DNA of 64,000 nt, taken from the NCBI RefSeq assembly GCF_004522095.1, contig NZ_SPUI01000003.1, positions 372,001 through 436,000 on the forward strand, in the 5' to 3' direction. Every line of letters begins with the position of its first letter. The stretch's first letter is position 1. Below the pieces are notes generated by a model, which was not told the DNA's origin, did not search any database, and was given only the letters and a program-made list of their open reading frames with translations. Both the position numbers and the translations under genes were made by a program. Of this stretch, positions 16,236-23,959 are shown piece after piece. Origin of the DNA: Nocardioides sp. 503. Lineage in GTDB: Bacteria; Actinomycetota; Actinomycetes; Propionibacteriales; Nocardioidaceae.

Positions 16236-17083
16236 CAGGCGTCCCCGGGCTCGTCGCCCAGCGCGATCGGGACGCCCACCAGGGAGCCGTACTCGGTCCA
16301 GGAGCCGTCGTAGTTCTTGACGTTCTGGTGGCCGAGCAGCTCCTTGAGCACGAACCAGGTCAGCGACGAGCGCTCGCCGATGCGGCACAGCGCGATCGTG
16401 TCCTTGGAGTCGTCGATGCCGACATCGGCGTAGAGCGCCTTGAGGTCCTCGTCGGACTTGAAGGTGCCGTCGTCGTTGCAGTTCTTGCTCCACGGCACGT
16501 TGAGCGACGTGGGCACGTGGCCGGCGCGCTGCGCCTGCTCCTGCGGGAGGTGGGCCGGGGCCAGCAGGCGACCGGCGTACTCGTCGGGGCTGCGGACGTC
16601 GATGAGGTTCTGCACGCCGATGGCGGCGACGGCGTCGTCGCGGAAGGCGCGGATGGACGTGTCCTGGTCCTGCGCGGAGTACGTCGTCTTCTCACGCGTC
16701 GGGACCGCGTCGGTGAGCTCGCGGGAGTCGAGCTCCCACTTCTTGCGGCCGCCGTCCATCAGGACGACGTCCTGGTGGCCGTAGAGCTTGAAGTACCAGT
16801 AGGCGTAGGCCGCGAACCAGTTGTTGTTGCCGCCGTAGAGCACGACGCGGTGGTCGTTGGAGACGCCGCGGTCGGACAGGAGGGCCTCGAACTGCTCCTT
16901 GTTGACGAAGTCGCGGCGGACCTGGTCCTGGAGGTCGGTGGTCCAGTCGAGCTTGATCGCGTTGCGGATGTGGCCCTTGTCGTAGGCCGTGGTGTCCTCG
17001 TCGACCTCGATCAGGACGACGTCGGGGTTGTCGAGGTTGTCCTCCACCCACTGGGGGGAGACGAGGGAGCTCTCGCGAGTCAT
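16235..17083 (-). CDS. Thiosulfate sulfurtransferase (rhodanese, CysA2/SseA type)
   Basis: 282 residues with two rhodanese domains. The N-terminal inactive domain runs from VSPQWVEDNLDNPDVVLIEVDEDTTAYDKGHIRNAIKLDW; the C-terminal domain carries the active loop CRIGERSS with the persulfide-forming cysteine, then LTWFVLKELLGHQNVKNYDGSWTEYG. Close homologues usually read CRIGERSSH; here the residue after the loop is Leu. It transfers sulfane sulfur from thiosulfate to a thiol acceptor in the cytoplasm. Middle gene of a leader peptide-DUF4395-sulfurtransferase-DUF1416 operon. Confidence 0.93.
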   Translation of the reverse strand: MTRESSLVSPQWVEDNLDNPDVVLIEVDEDTTAYDKGHIRNAIKLDWTTDLQDQVRRDFVNKEQFEALLSDRGVSNDHRVVLYGGNNNWFAAYAYWYFKLYGHQDVVLMDGGRKKWELDSRELTDAVPTREKTTYSAQDQDTSIRAFRDDAVAAIGVQNLIDVRSPDEYAGRLLAPAHLPQEQAQRAGHVPTSLNVPWSKNCNDDGTFKSDEDLKALYADVGIDDSKDTIALCRIGERSSLTWFVLKELLGHQNVKNYDGSWTEYGSLVGVPIALGDEPGDA

Positions 17084-17094
17084 GGTGTTGCCTT

Positions 17095-17559
17095 TCAGTT
17101 GGTTGCGGACCGGCCGGCGGCGACCGGGCCAGACGTGCTGGTGAAGCGGCGGATGAGCAGGTAGAGCTCGCAGCCCAGGCAGAACCGGAAGACCGCGTTG
17201 AGCAGGGCGGCGGTCAGGGCGAACCCGGTGGCCACCAGGCCGAGGAGGTCGGCACCGGAGAGGAAGCCGATGACACCGACGAGCGCGAAGCCGAGGCCGA
17301 CCGCCTGGGCGAACCGCGGCGGGGCGGGGTCCTCCCACTCGGGCGCCTTGGTCAGGCGAGGGCGCACGAACGTGCGGAAGAACCAGGAGTGGGGGCTGCG
17401 CTGGACGCCCAGGACGGCGGCCCAGGCGAACAGCGCAGCCTGGACCGACAGCAGCACGGTGGCGAAGGTGCTGGGCGCGGTGGCGAGCACCGTCGCCAGG
17501 ACGACGGCGGTCACCGCAGCGTTGAGCTGCGGGCCGCGCGAGTCGATCTGGGTGCTCAT
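17095..17559 (-). CDS. DUF4395 membrane protein
   Basis: 154 residues with four predicted membrane helices in two pairs: STFATVLLSVQAALFAWAAVL, then FAQAVGLGFALVGVIGFL, LLGLVATGFALTAALLNAVF, with the short FCLGCELYLLIRR cysteine motif near the C-terminus. DUF4395 proteins sit with thioredoxin or rhodanese genes, and the CxxC suggests thiol or persulfide handling at the membrane. First structural gene of the sulfur operon; ATG at 17559 has AGGAGAG upstream. Between it and the leader peptide is a roughly 115-nt region that could hold attenuator structure. Confidence 0.87.
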   Translation of the reverse strand: MSTQIDSRGPQLNAAVTAVVLATVLATAPSTFATVLLSVQAALFAWAAVLGVQRSPHSWFFRTFVRPRLTKAPEWEDPAPPRFAQAVGLGFALVGVIGFLSGADLLGLVATGFALTAALLNAVFRFCLGCELYLLIRRFTSTSGPVAAGRSATN

Positions 17560-17675
17560 GGCTCTCCTGTGTCCTGGCTGCTGGGGAAGGCAGGGACCCG
17601 TGGCGCTCGGTGCGCGCGGCTCGGCAGGAAACTAGAGTGAACTAGTAGACTTAGCGGAGCAGTGGACGGGGCCCG

Positions 17676-17753
17676 TCAGGACATTCGACACAGGGACGAG
17701 TGGACGCGGCAGTGGTCCACCGCGCGTCGCTTCGTCAACCAGGTCGAGGTCAT
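17676..17753 (-). CDS. Sulfur-operon leader peptide (25 residues)
   Basis: A 26-codon frame on the minus strand upstream of the DUF4395 gene encodes a basic 25-residue peptide ending in CRVHSSLCRMS. The RR.VD..R..S.LCR pattern matches leader peptides found upstream of sulfur-assimilation operons in many actinobacteria, where cysteine codons are thought to gate attenuation. There are two Cys codons here. A TACTCT -10 box ends six bases before the ATG, so the transcript probably begins at or next to the start codon (leaderless). The motif match is strong; the mechanism is inferred from the class. Confidence 0.8.
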   Translation of the reverse strand: MTSTWLTKRRAVDHCRVHSSLCRMS

Positions 17754-17759
17754 GACTCC

Positions 17760-17765
17760 AGAGTA
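17760..17765 (-). promoter_or_regulatory. -10 box for a leaderless transcript
   Basis: TACTCT on the minus strand fits the actinobacterial TANNNT -10 element. Six bases separate it from the leader-peptide ATG, placing the likely transcription start on the A of the start codon. A weak TTGGGC lies 19 bases further upstream. Confidence 0.5.
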
Positions 17766-17812
17766 GGGAGGGCCCTGTCAGGACGCCCAATCGGTGTCCG
17801 CATCGTGGATGG

Positions 17813-18253
17813 TCAGTCCGCCATTCGAGATGACCACGCTCGGGCCAGGCCCACGGACGCTCCGCCGAGAAGGGCGCCGAGCGCGTTGGCGACGACGTCG
17901 ACGTACGTCGCCGAGCGCTCGTCGAGCAGCAGCGCCTGCACCACCTCCACGCTCCCTGCGAACACGAAGCCGTAGGCCGTCCAGTCGCGCCACGTGCGGC
18001 CGGCCCAGATCAGGGCGGCCAACCCGGTGGCCGGCACCAGGATCGCGACGTTGCACAGGAACTCGACGCGCGAGGGGACGAGCAAGCGGTCGGGGGCGCC
18101 GAGCCGGTCCAGGACGTCGCCGACCCAGCTGACGCTCGAGGAGGGGGTGTCCACCGACGGCGTGAGCAGCGCGAAGAGCAGCACCGCCAGGTAGCAGAGC
18201 AGCAGGACGCGCGCCGCTCGCCGTGTCCGGTCCCTCGTCTCCACGACGGACAC
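17813..18253 (-). CDS. VanZ family membrane protein
   Basis: 146 residues with about four membrane helices: [62 protein letters not shown] and [17 protein letters not shown]. The order 'CN.A.F.P.G', 'G...SL.IE..Q' and 'D...N..G...G' is that of the VanZ-like family, seen here as [45 protein letters not shown]. In vancomycin clusters VanZ gives teicoplanin resistance, but most family members are uncharacterised. GTG start. It ends 60 bp before the sulfur leader on the same strand and is divergent from gmd. Confidence 0.85.
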   Translation of the reverse strand: MSVVETRDRTRRAARVLLLCYLAVLLFALLTPSVDTPSSSVSWVGDVLDRLGAPDRLLVPSRVEFLCNVAILVPATGLAALIWAGRTWRDWTAYGFVFAGSVEVVQALLLDERSATYVDVVANALGALLGGASVGLARAWSSRMAD

Positions 18254-18354
18254 CGTCCCATGTGGGCGAGCGGGGCCAGGGAGCCCCCCGGGCCGGGATC
18301 TCTATGCTCGTGGGCCATCCGACCTCCACTGCAGGGCAAGAGAACGGGACCACC

Positions 18355-19353
18355 GTGCCGAAGCGCGCATTCATCACCGGCATCACCGGCCAGGACGGCT
18401 CGTACCTCGCGGAGCTGCTGCTCGCCAAGGGCTACGAGGTGCACGGGCTCGTGCGCCGGTCCTCGAGCTTCAACCGCGGCCGGATCGACCCGATCTACCT
18501 CAACCCCGAGGCCAGCGAGCGGCTCTTCCTCCACTACGGCGACATGACCGACGGGGTCAGCCTGGTCAACCTGGTCCTCGAGATCCAGCCGGACGAGGTC
18601 TACAACCTGGCGGCCCAGAGCCACGTCCGGGTGTCCTTCGAGATGCCGGAGTACACCGCGTCCGCCGACGGCATCGGGACGATTCGCCTGCTCGAGGCGA
18701 TCCGCGCCGCCAAGCTCGACTGCCGCTTCTACCAGGCGTCCACCTCGGAGATGTTCGGCGCGACTCCCCCGCCGCAGGGCGAGGACACGATCTTCTACCC
18801 GCGCTCGCCCTACGCCGCCGCGAAGCTCTACGCCCACTGGATGACGGTCAACTACCGCGAGGCCTACGACATGTACGCCGTGTCCGGGATCCTCTTCAAC
18901 CACGAGTCGCCGCGACGCGGCGAGACGTTCGTGACCCGCAAGATCACCAAGGCGGTAGCAGCGATCAAGGCCGGCGTCCAGGACGTGCTGATGCTCGGCA
19001 ACATCGATGCGGTGCGCGACTGGGGCTACGCCAAGGAGTACGTCGAGGGCATGTGGCGGATGCTGCAGGCCGACGAGCCGAGCGACTACGTGCTGGCGAC
19101 TGGCGTCGGCACGACGGTGCGCGAGTTCGTGCAGATGTCCTTCGAGCACGCCGACCTGGAGTGGCAGGACTACGTGATGTTCGACCAGCGCTACGAGCGG
19201 CCCACCGAGGTGGACGCGCTCATCGGCGACCCGTCCAAGGCACGCGACCTGCTGGGCTGGAAGGCGGAGACCGGCGTGCGGGAGCTCGCGCGCCTCATGG
19301 TGGACGCGGACGTCGCCGCGCTCGCCGAGGGGTTCGGCACCCAGCCACGATGA
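18355..19353 (+). CDS. gmd: GDP-mannose 4,6-dehydratase
   Basis: 332 residues. It converts GDP-D-mannose to GDP-4-keto-6-deoxy-D-mannose, the precursor of GDP-fucose and GDP-rhamnose. Extended SDR features: [38 protein letters not shown], catalytic STSEMFG (Thr and Glu), [14 protein letters not shown] (Tyr and Lys) and the GMD-specific [18 protein letters not shown]. The GTG at 18355 immediately precedes the Rossmann strand and gives the normal length; the open frame to 18223 would add 44 non-homologous residues. It overlaps a second GMD-family gene by 4 nt. Confidence 0.94.
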   Translation: MPKRAFITGITGQDGSYLAELLLAKGYEVHGLVRRSSSFNRGRIDPIYLNPEASERLFLHYGDMTDGVSLVNLVLEIQPDEVYNLAAQSHVRVSFEMPEYTASADGIGTIRLLEAIRAAKLDCRFYQASTSEMFGATPPPQGEDTIFYPRSPYAAAKLYAHWMTVNYREAYDMYAVSGILFNHESPRRGETFVTRKITKAVAAIKAGVQDVLMLGNIDAVRDWGYAKEYVEGMWRMLQADEPSDYVLATGVGTTVREFVQMSFEHADLEWQDYVMFDQRYERPTEVDALIGDPSKARDLLGWKAETGVRELARLMVDADVAALAEGFGTQPR

Positions 19354-20333
19354 CCATGTCTCGGCAGACCGCGCTCGTCACCGGGGTCTCGGGCCAGGAC
19401 GGCGTGTACCTCGCCCGGCGCCTGGTGTCAGAGGGCGTCCGCGTGGTCGGCACGGTGCGCCCGGGTGACGAGGCGAGCCGGGCGATGGCGGTCTACCTGG
19501 ACGGCGTCGAGGTGGTCGAGCACGATCTGCGCGATGACGCTGGCTTCCGTCACCTCCTCGAGGCACACCGACCGACCCGGGTGTTCAACCTCGCCGGCTT
19601 CTCCTCCGTCGGCGCCAGCTGGGACCACCCCCAGCTGGTGGACGACGTCAACGGCGCCGCCGTCGAGCGGATGCTCGCCGCCCTCCTCGAGCTGCGCGAC
19701 GAGCAGGCCGTCGACGTGCGGTTCTTCCAGGCGGGCTCCGCCGAGGAGACCGGCGACGCCTCCGACAGCCCGTATGCACGCTCCAAGGCTCGGGCTCACG
19801 CAGCGACCACGCGCTTCCGCGACGAGCACGGGCTCTTCGCCTGCACGGCCGTGCTGCACAACCACGAGAGCCCCCTTCGACCCCAGCGCTTCGTGACCCG
19901 CAAGATCGTCCGCGCCGCCGCCGAGATCGCCCTCGGGCGTCGCGACGAGCTCACGCTGGGCAACCTGGACGTGGCACGCGACTGGGGCGCCGCTGCCGAC
20001 TACGTCGACGCGATGGTGCGGATGCTCCAGGCCGCAGCTCCGGCCGACCTGGTCATCGCCACGGGAGTGACCCACACGCTGCACGACCTGCTGGTGACGG
20101 CCTTCGAGGCAGCGGGGGCGGGCGACCCGGCGGCGTACGTCGTGCAGGACCCTGCCCTGCTTCGGCCCTCGGACTCCCCCACCATGGCCGCCGACCCGTC
20201 GCAGGCGCACCGGATGCTGGGCTGGAAGCCGACGCAGACGTTCGAGGACGTCGTGGCCCACATGGTGCGCGTGGACCTCACCCGGCTGGAGTCCGGTGTC
20301 GAGGAGTCGCCGGAGTACCTCTACCTCGGCTGA
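19350..20333 (+). CDS. Second GMD-family NAD(P)-dependent sugar-nucleotide enzyme
   Basis: 327 residues, clearly paralogous to the preceding gmd ([20 protein letters not shown] at the start, and the diagnostic [22 protein letters not shown]). The active-site region is altered: STSEMFG becomes GSAEETG, keeping a Ser in place of Thr and the Glu, and Tyr/Lys remain in [11 protein letters not shown]. It may be a second dehydratase, or a partner acting on the 4-keto product; the GMD motif argues against a standard RmlD/Rmd reductase. ATG at 19350 overlaps the gmd stop as ATGA, so the pair is coupled. Confidence 0.85.
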   Translation: MTMSRQTALVTGVSGQDGVYLARRLVSEGVRVVGTVRPGDEASRAMAVYLDGVEVVEHDLRDDAGFRHLLEAHRPTRVFNLAGFSSVGASWDHPQLVDDVNGAAVERMLAALLELRDEQAVDVRFFQAGSAEETGDASDSPYARSKARAHAATTRFRDEHGLFACTAVLHNHESPLRPQRFVTRKIVRAAAEIALGRRDELTLGNLDVARDWGAAADYVDAMVRMLQAAAPADLVIATGVTHTLHDLLVTAFEAAGAGDPAAYVVQDPALLRPSDSPTMAADPSQAHRMLGWKPTQTFEDVVAHMVRVDLTRLESGVEESPEYLYLG

Positions 20334-20336
20334 CGG

Positions 20337-20807
20337 TCAGCCGATCCGGCTCAGCGCCTGGAGGACCTGATCCTTGCGCGGGGCGCCGGCGGCGCGCGTG
20401 ACCTCGACGCCGTCAGCGTCGAGGACGATCGTCGTCGGGGTGCGCAGGATGCCCACGCGACGCACGAGGTCGAGGTGGTGCTCGGCGTCGACCTCCACGT
20501 GGGCCACGCCCGGGACGACCTCCGCCACCTCGCTGAGGATCCGACGGGTCGCGCGGCAGGGCGCGCAGAACGCCGAGGAGAACTGCAGCAGCGTCGCCTT
20601 GTCCCCCAGCTGGTCGGCCCACGCCGTGTCGACGAGGAGCGAGGGCGGGACGGGCTCGACCGCCTCGGGCTGCTCCGGCTCGGGCGGGGTCTCGGCGTCG
20701 CGGACCCGGCGGGTCCCGCGGAAGCGACCGTCGGTCAGGGCGCGGTAGCCGCCGAACGCGAGCGCCGCCACGACGGCGACGACGAGCACGAGGAGTCCGG
20801 TGGGCAC
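20337..20807 (-). CDS. Membrane-anchored thioredoxin-like protein
   Basis: 156 residues: one N-terminal membrane helix (LLVLVVAVVAALAFGGYRAL), a short Glu/Pro-rich linker, then a thioredoxin fold with the redox motif CAPC in LLQFSSAFCAPCRATRRIL and the cis-proline loop as ILRTPTTIVLDADG. The active site probably faces outward, as in TlpA/ResA-type proteins, but the orientation is not certain. GTG at 20807 has GAGG upstream; the frame is open to 20918 only because it runs through a palindromic repeat. It converges with the GMD paralogue (three bases between stops). Confidence 0.85.
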   Translation of the reverse strand: MPTGLLVLVVAVVAALAFGGYRALTDGRFRGTRRVRDAETPPEPEQPEAVEPVPPSLLVDTAWADQLGDKATLLQFSSAFCAPCRATRRILSEVAEVVPGVAHVEVDAEHHLDLVRRVGILRTPTTIVLDADGVEVTRAAGAPRKDQVLQALSRIG

Positions 20808-20865
20808 GTCGACCTCAACGACGCGGCGGCGTACGACATTCCGCGACGTCGTCCACCGAGCCGTG

Positions 20866-20900
20866 GGTTGAGGAGGTTGCGCAGCAACCGTCTCGAAACC
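20866..20900. repeat. TTTCGAG palindromic repeat, copy 2 (inverted)
   Basis: 35-bp element in minus orientation. Read on that strand it is GGTTTCGAGAC, then a hairpin GGTTGC/GCAACC, then CTCCTCAACC. It lies head to head with copy 3, about 30 bp away, upstream of the thioredoxin gene, so the pair resembles a REPIN (two REP units in inverted order). Confidence 0.75.
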
Positions 20901-20930
20901 CCCGGCGGCGTACGGCACCCCGGCAGCCGT

Positions 20931-20963
20931 GGTTTCGAGACGGGACTTCGTCCCTCCTCAACC
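20931..20963. repeat. TTTCGAG palindromic repeat, copy 3
   Basis: 33-bp element in plus orientation: GGTTTCGAGAC, an inner stem GGGAC-TTC-GTCCC, then CTCCTCAACC. The outer frame equals copy 2 while the inner stem differs and is still perfectly paired. It lies between the thioredoxin and MoaD-like genes, whose coding regions it does not enter. Confidence 0.78.
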
Positions 20964-20972
20964 ACCGGGGGC

Positions 20973-21275
20973 TCAGCCGCCGGCGAAAGGTGGGAGGAAC
21001 TCGAGGGTCGAGCCCGGGGGGACCTGGAGCTCGGCGGGGTCCTCGGTGGCGACGGGGCGGTCGCCGAGCAGGACCGAGCAGACGCCGATGACGTCCATGA
21101 GGCGGGTGCCCTCGTGCAGAGCCGACACGCGCTCCATGACCTCGGCGAGCGAGATCGGGCCTGTTACCGGCAGGTCATCCCCGTCGACCCCGGCGGCCGA
21201 TCGTGCGGCAGCCCAGTAACGGACCCGGATGAGATCGGTCTCATTTAACTTGGAACGATCCACTGTGTCTGACAC
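20973..21275 (-). CDS. MoaD/ThiS family sulfur carrier
   Basis: About 100 residues with a beta-grasp fold (IRVRYWAAARSAAGVDGDDL) and the C-terminal PPFAGG ending in the Gly-Gly that is adenylated and thiocarboxylated in MoaD/ThiS proteins. Likely the small subunit of molybdopterin synthase or a related sulfur carrier; no moaE or thi genes are nearby. The start is uncertain: GTG at 21275 lies at the end of a GTGTCTGACAC palindrome, and another GTG exists at 21263; the frame stays open to 21371 but then runs into the glnR start. Confidence 0.8.
   Translation of the reverse strand: MSDTVDRSKLNETDLIRVRYWAAARSAAGVDGDDLPVTGPISLAEVMERVSALHEGTRLMDVIGVCSVLLGDRPVATEDPAELQVPPGSTLEFLPPFAGG
21229..21244. 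promoter_or_regulatory. Inverted repeat upstream of glnR
   Basis: ATGAGATCGGTCTCAT is a 6-bp inverted repeat (ATGAGA/TCTCAT) with a 4-base centre, about 120 bp upstream of glnR and inside the 5' end of the MoaD-like gene. A second perfect palindrome, GTGTCTGACAC, follows at 21265-21275. Either may bind a regulator of this divergent pair; no assignment is possible. Confidence 0.35.
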
Positions 21276-21361
21276 GTTTCGGTACTCTTCTCCTGAGATT
21301 CGCCTGACCGGAGCCCAGCGTTGCGTTTCGGTCCCCGCCCCATTGTCGGGAGGAGACCATT

Positions 21362-22102
21362 GTGAGCACACTGCTGCTACTCACGAGCGCACTGCAGCCC
21401 TCGTCGGAGGTGCTGCCCGGGTTGTCGTTGCTCGGGCACCAGGTCAAGGTCCTGCCCGCGGAGGGCAGCGCCCTGCTGGAGGCGCCCGAGGCCGGGCTCC
21501 TGCTCGTCGACGGACGCCAGGACCTCGCCGGCGCCCGCGACCTGTGCCGCCTGATCCGTACGACGGGCACCGACGTGCCCGTCCTGCTCATCGTGACCGA
21601 GGGCGGCCTGTCCGTCGTCAACCACGACTGGGGCATGGACGACGTCGTCCTCCACACGTGTGGACCGGCCGAGCTCGAGGCCCGCATCAAGCTGGCGATC
21701 GGGCGGCTCCACGCCCGTCGCGAGGCCGCCGATCCCGACGCGCACGTCATCCGCTCCGGTGAGGTCGTCGTCGACGACGCCACCTACACCGCCAAGATCG
21801 GCGGCCGGTCGCTGGACCTGACCTTCAAGGAGTTCGAGCTCCTGAAGTTCCTTGCCCAGCACCCCGGCCGCGTCTTCAGCCGCCAGCAGCTGCTGCAGGA
21901 GGTGTGGGGCTACGACTACTTCGGCGGCACCCGCACCGTCGACGTCCACGTGCGTCGCCTGCGCGCCAAGCTCGGCCCCGAGAACGAGACCCTCATCGGC
22001 ACCGTCCGCAACGTCGGCTACCGCTTCGTGGTGCCGGCGAAGGACAAGGAGGGCGCGGCCGACGCGGCCCTCGTCTCCGAGCGCCAGCAGCAGGACGCCT
22101 GA
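21362..22102 (+). CDS. glnR: GlnR-type nitrogen regulator (OmpR family)
   Basis: 246 residues. The receiver-like domain starts [35 protein letters not shown] with [10 protein letters not shown] holding the conserved Asp, followed by [19 protein letters not shown]. The C-terminal winged helix has [55 protein letters not shown] and [11 protein letters not shown]. The receiver sequence closely follows Streptomyces GlnR, an orphan regulator of ammonium assimilation, and differs from PhoP or MtrA. GTG start with GGAGG upstream. mshD follows 21 bp downstream, an order common in actinobacteria. Confidence 0.92.
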   Translation: MSTLLLLTSALQPSSEVLPGLSLLGHQVKVLPAEGSALLEAPEAGLLLVDGRQDLAGARDLCRLIRTTGTDVPVLLIVTEGGLSVVNHDWGMDDVVLHTCGPAELEARIKLAIGRLHARREAADPDAHVIRSGEVVVDDATYTAKIGGRSLDLTFKEFELLKFLAQHPGRVFSRQQLLQEVWGYDYFGGTRTVDVHVRRLRAKLGPENETLIGTVRNVGYRFVVPAKDKEGAADAALVSERQQQDA

Positions 22103-22123
22103 GCCCAGCCCTAGGCTGAGGCG

Positions 22124-22930
22124 ATGAGCCGACTCGAGCTGATCGCGACCGAGGCCGAGGCCGTCGACGGCGCCGCCCCCATCGACGAGGGCACCTGGCG
22201 CACCCGACGCCTCCACCCCGAGCTGGCACGCGAATGGTCACACGACGACGGGTTCGCGCTGCTGGTGGGTGACGAGCTGAGCCTCGTGGTGCGGCCCGAG
22301 GCGCGACGCCACGGCATCGGCCGCGAGCTGCTGGAGCAGGCGCTCGCCGACCTGGAGGGCACGACGCTGCTGGCGTGGTCACACGTGGACCATCCCGGGG
22401 CGGCCGCCCTCGCTGCGACCCACGGGTTCGAGCCCGTGCGCGCGCTGTGGGTGATGCGTCGGCCCACCACCGCGGCGCTGCCGCCGCTCGCCGTACCGGA
22501 CGGGGTGCAGGTGCGCTCCTACGTGCCCGACGACGCCGCCGAGGTGCTGCGGGTCAACGCGGCGGCGTTCGCGCACCACCCTGAGCAGGGCGCGATGGAC
22601 ACCGACGACCTGGCGGCGCGGATGGCGGAGGACTGGTTCGACCCGGCCGGGCTGCTGGTCGCCGACGCCGGCGACGGGCGGCTGCTGGGCTTCCACTGGA
22701 CCAAGCGTCACTCCGCCGAGACCGGCGAGGTGTACGTCGTGGGCATCGACCCCGCCGCTCAGGGCAAGGGGCTGGGCAAGACGCTGACCCTCGCCGGGCT
22801 CCACCATCTCGCGGACGTCGACGAGATCATCCTGTACGTCGAGTCCGACAACGCGCCCGCGATCGCGGTCTACTCGGGCCTGGGCTTCACGCACGCCGAC
22901 GCGGACACCCACGTGCAGTACCGGCGCTAG
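22124..22930 (+). CDS. mshD: Mycothiol synthase (tandem GNAT)
   Basis: 268 residues made of two GNAT domains. The first (about 1-120) has ELSLVVRPEARRHGIGRELLEQAL; the second has GEVYVVGIDPAAQGKGLGKTLTLAGLHHLAD and ESDNAPAIAVYSGLGFTHADADTHVQY. MshD acetylates Cys-GlcN-Ins with acetyl-CoA, the last step of mycothiol biosynthesis. It places the organism in the mycothiol-making Actinobacteria and is relevant to the arsenate reductase further on. It converges with the MoxR operon (stops six bases apart). Confidence 0.93.
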   Translation: MSRLELIATEAEAVDGAAPIDEGTWRTRRLHPELAREWSHDDGFALLVGDELSLVVRPEARRHGIGRELLEQALADLEGTTLLAWSHVDHPGAAALAATHGFEPVRALWVMRRPTTAALPPLAVPDGVQVRSYVPDDAAEVLRVNAAAFAHHPEQGAMDTDDLAARMAEDWFDPAGLLVADAGDGRLLGFHWTKRHSAETGEVYVVGIDPAAQGKGLGKTLTLAGLHHLADVDEIILYVESDNAPAIAVYSGLGFTHADADTHVQYRR

Positions 22931-22936
22931 CCGCTC

Positions 22937-23959
22937 TCACCACTCAGGCAGCGGCACTGGCTCCGCCTGGGAGTTGGAGCGGGAGTCCCGGCGGGACTCG
23001 CGGCGCTGCTCCTCCAGACGGCGCTTCTCCAACGCTCGGCGGTTGCGCTCGGCGAGGCGCTGCTGGCGCTCGGCGACGGTCTCGTCCGCCGGCGGCGGGT
23101 CGGCGGCGTCCTCGGCGTCGGGTGGGTCGCGGTCGGCCAGCTTGTCCGCGAGGCGGTCGTCGATGACCACAGAGGACTCCTCCGGGCTCACTGAGCCGTC
23201 CCGGTCGGCGTCGGCGACCGCCGCGTCGGCGGCTGCCCGCTCCTCCGCGCTCACCTCACCGTCGCCGTCGGCGTCCGCGGCCGCCTCGGCAGCGGCTCGA
23301 GCCTCGTCGGCGCTGACAACCCCGTCCTCGTCGGTGTCCGCCTCGGCGGCGGCCTCCGCCTCCTGAGGGCTCACCTCGCCGTCCTGGTCCGTGTCCGCCT
23401 GCGCCGCCGCCTCCTCGGCGCTGATCTCGCCGTCCTGGTCGGTGTCGGCGTCGGCCGGGTCACGGGGATCGTCGAGCTCCTCGGCCTCTCGCGCGGCCTC
23501 CTTCGCGGCCTCGACCTCCACACAGCCCTCGAGCACCTCGCGGGCGATCAGCCACTCGTCCTCGGCGGCCAGCTTCCCGCGCTCCTCCACCAACGCGTCG
23601 CCCAGCTGCTCGTGGGCGAGCGCGAGGTTGTTGCGCACCCGGCACTCCCACTCGGGAGGGACGTCCTCGTCGAGCGCTCGCTCGTAGGCGTCCACGGCTT
23701 CGTCGAGCTCCTCGTCGCGATGCAACGAGGCGCCCTCGTCGAAGTGGGCGATCCACTGCTCGAAGGGGTTGAGGAGCTGATTGGCCGCGAAGTCGCCTCG
23801 CGCCCCGTCGTACTGCTCGGAGTCGAAGGCGGACAGCCCCTGCGCCTCCTCGACGAGCAGGAGTCCGATGCGACCTGAGACCAGGAGCATCAGGAGGGCC
23901 GGCAGGACCCCGACGAGATAGAGCCGGTTGCGAGCGCGTCTGCGGTTCGGGTTGCTCAC
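22937..23959 (-). CDS. Membrane-anchored TPR-like protein with five EF-hand-like loops
   Basis: 340 residues. One membrane helix (about 16-38) is followed by a helical region (about 60-165) that looks TPR-like (LDEAVDAYERALDEDVPPEWECRVRNNLALAHEQLGDAL). Residues about 170-265 hold five tandem D.D.DG.(I/V)S..E loops, for example DTDQDGEISAEE and DADGDGEVSAEE, the pattern of EF-hand/dockerin calcium loops. The C-terminal tail is charged (RNRRALEKRRLEEQRRESRRDSR). GTG at 23959 overlaps the preceding vWA gene as GTGA. By position it matches the TPR protein (BatC-like) of MoxR/vWA operons; the calcium loops are unusual there. Confidence 0.82.
   Translation of the reverse strand: MSNPNRRRARNRLYLVGVLPALLMLLVSGRIGLLLVEEAQGLSAFDSEQYDGARGDFAANQLLNPFEQWIAHFDEGASLHRDEELDEAVDAYERALDEDVPPEWECRVRNNLALAHEQLGDALVEERGKLAAEDEWLIAREVLEGCVEVEAAKEAAREAEELDDPRDPADADTDQDGEISAEEAAAQADTDQDGEVSPQEAEAAAEADTDEDGVVSADEARAAAEAAADADGDGEVSAEERAAADAAVADADRDGSVSPEESSVVIDDRLADKLADRDPPDAEDAADPPPADETVAERQQRLAERNRRALEKRRLEEQRRESRRDSRSNSQAEPVPLPEW

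Noticed and set aside
21362..22102. Annotation of glnR as PhoP or MtrA because of its OmpR-type DNA-binding domain
   Set aside because: The receiver half follows the GlnR pattern ([16 protein letters not shown]..., DWGMDDV), and no histidine kinase gene is adjacent.
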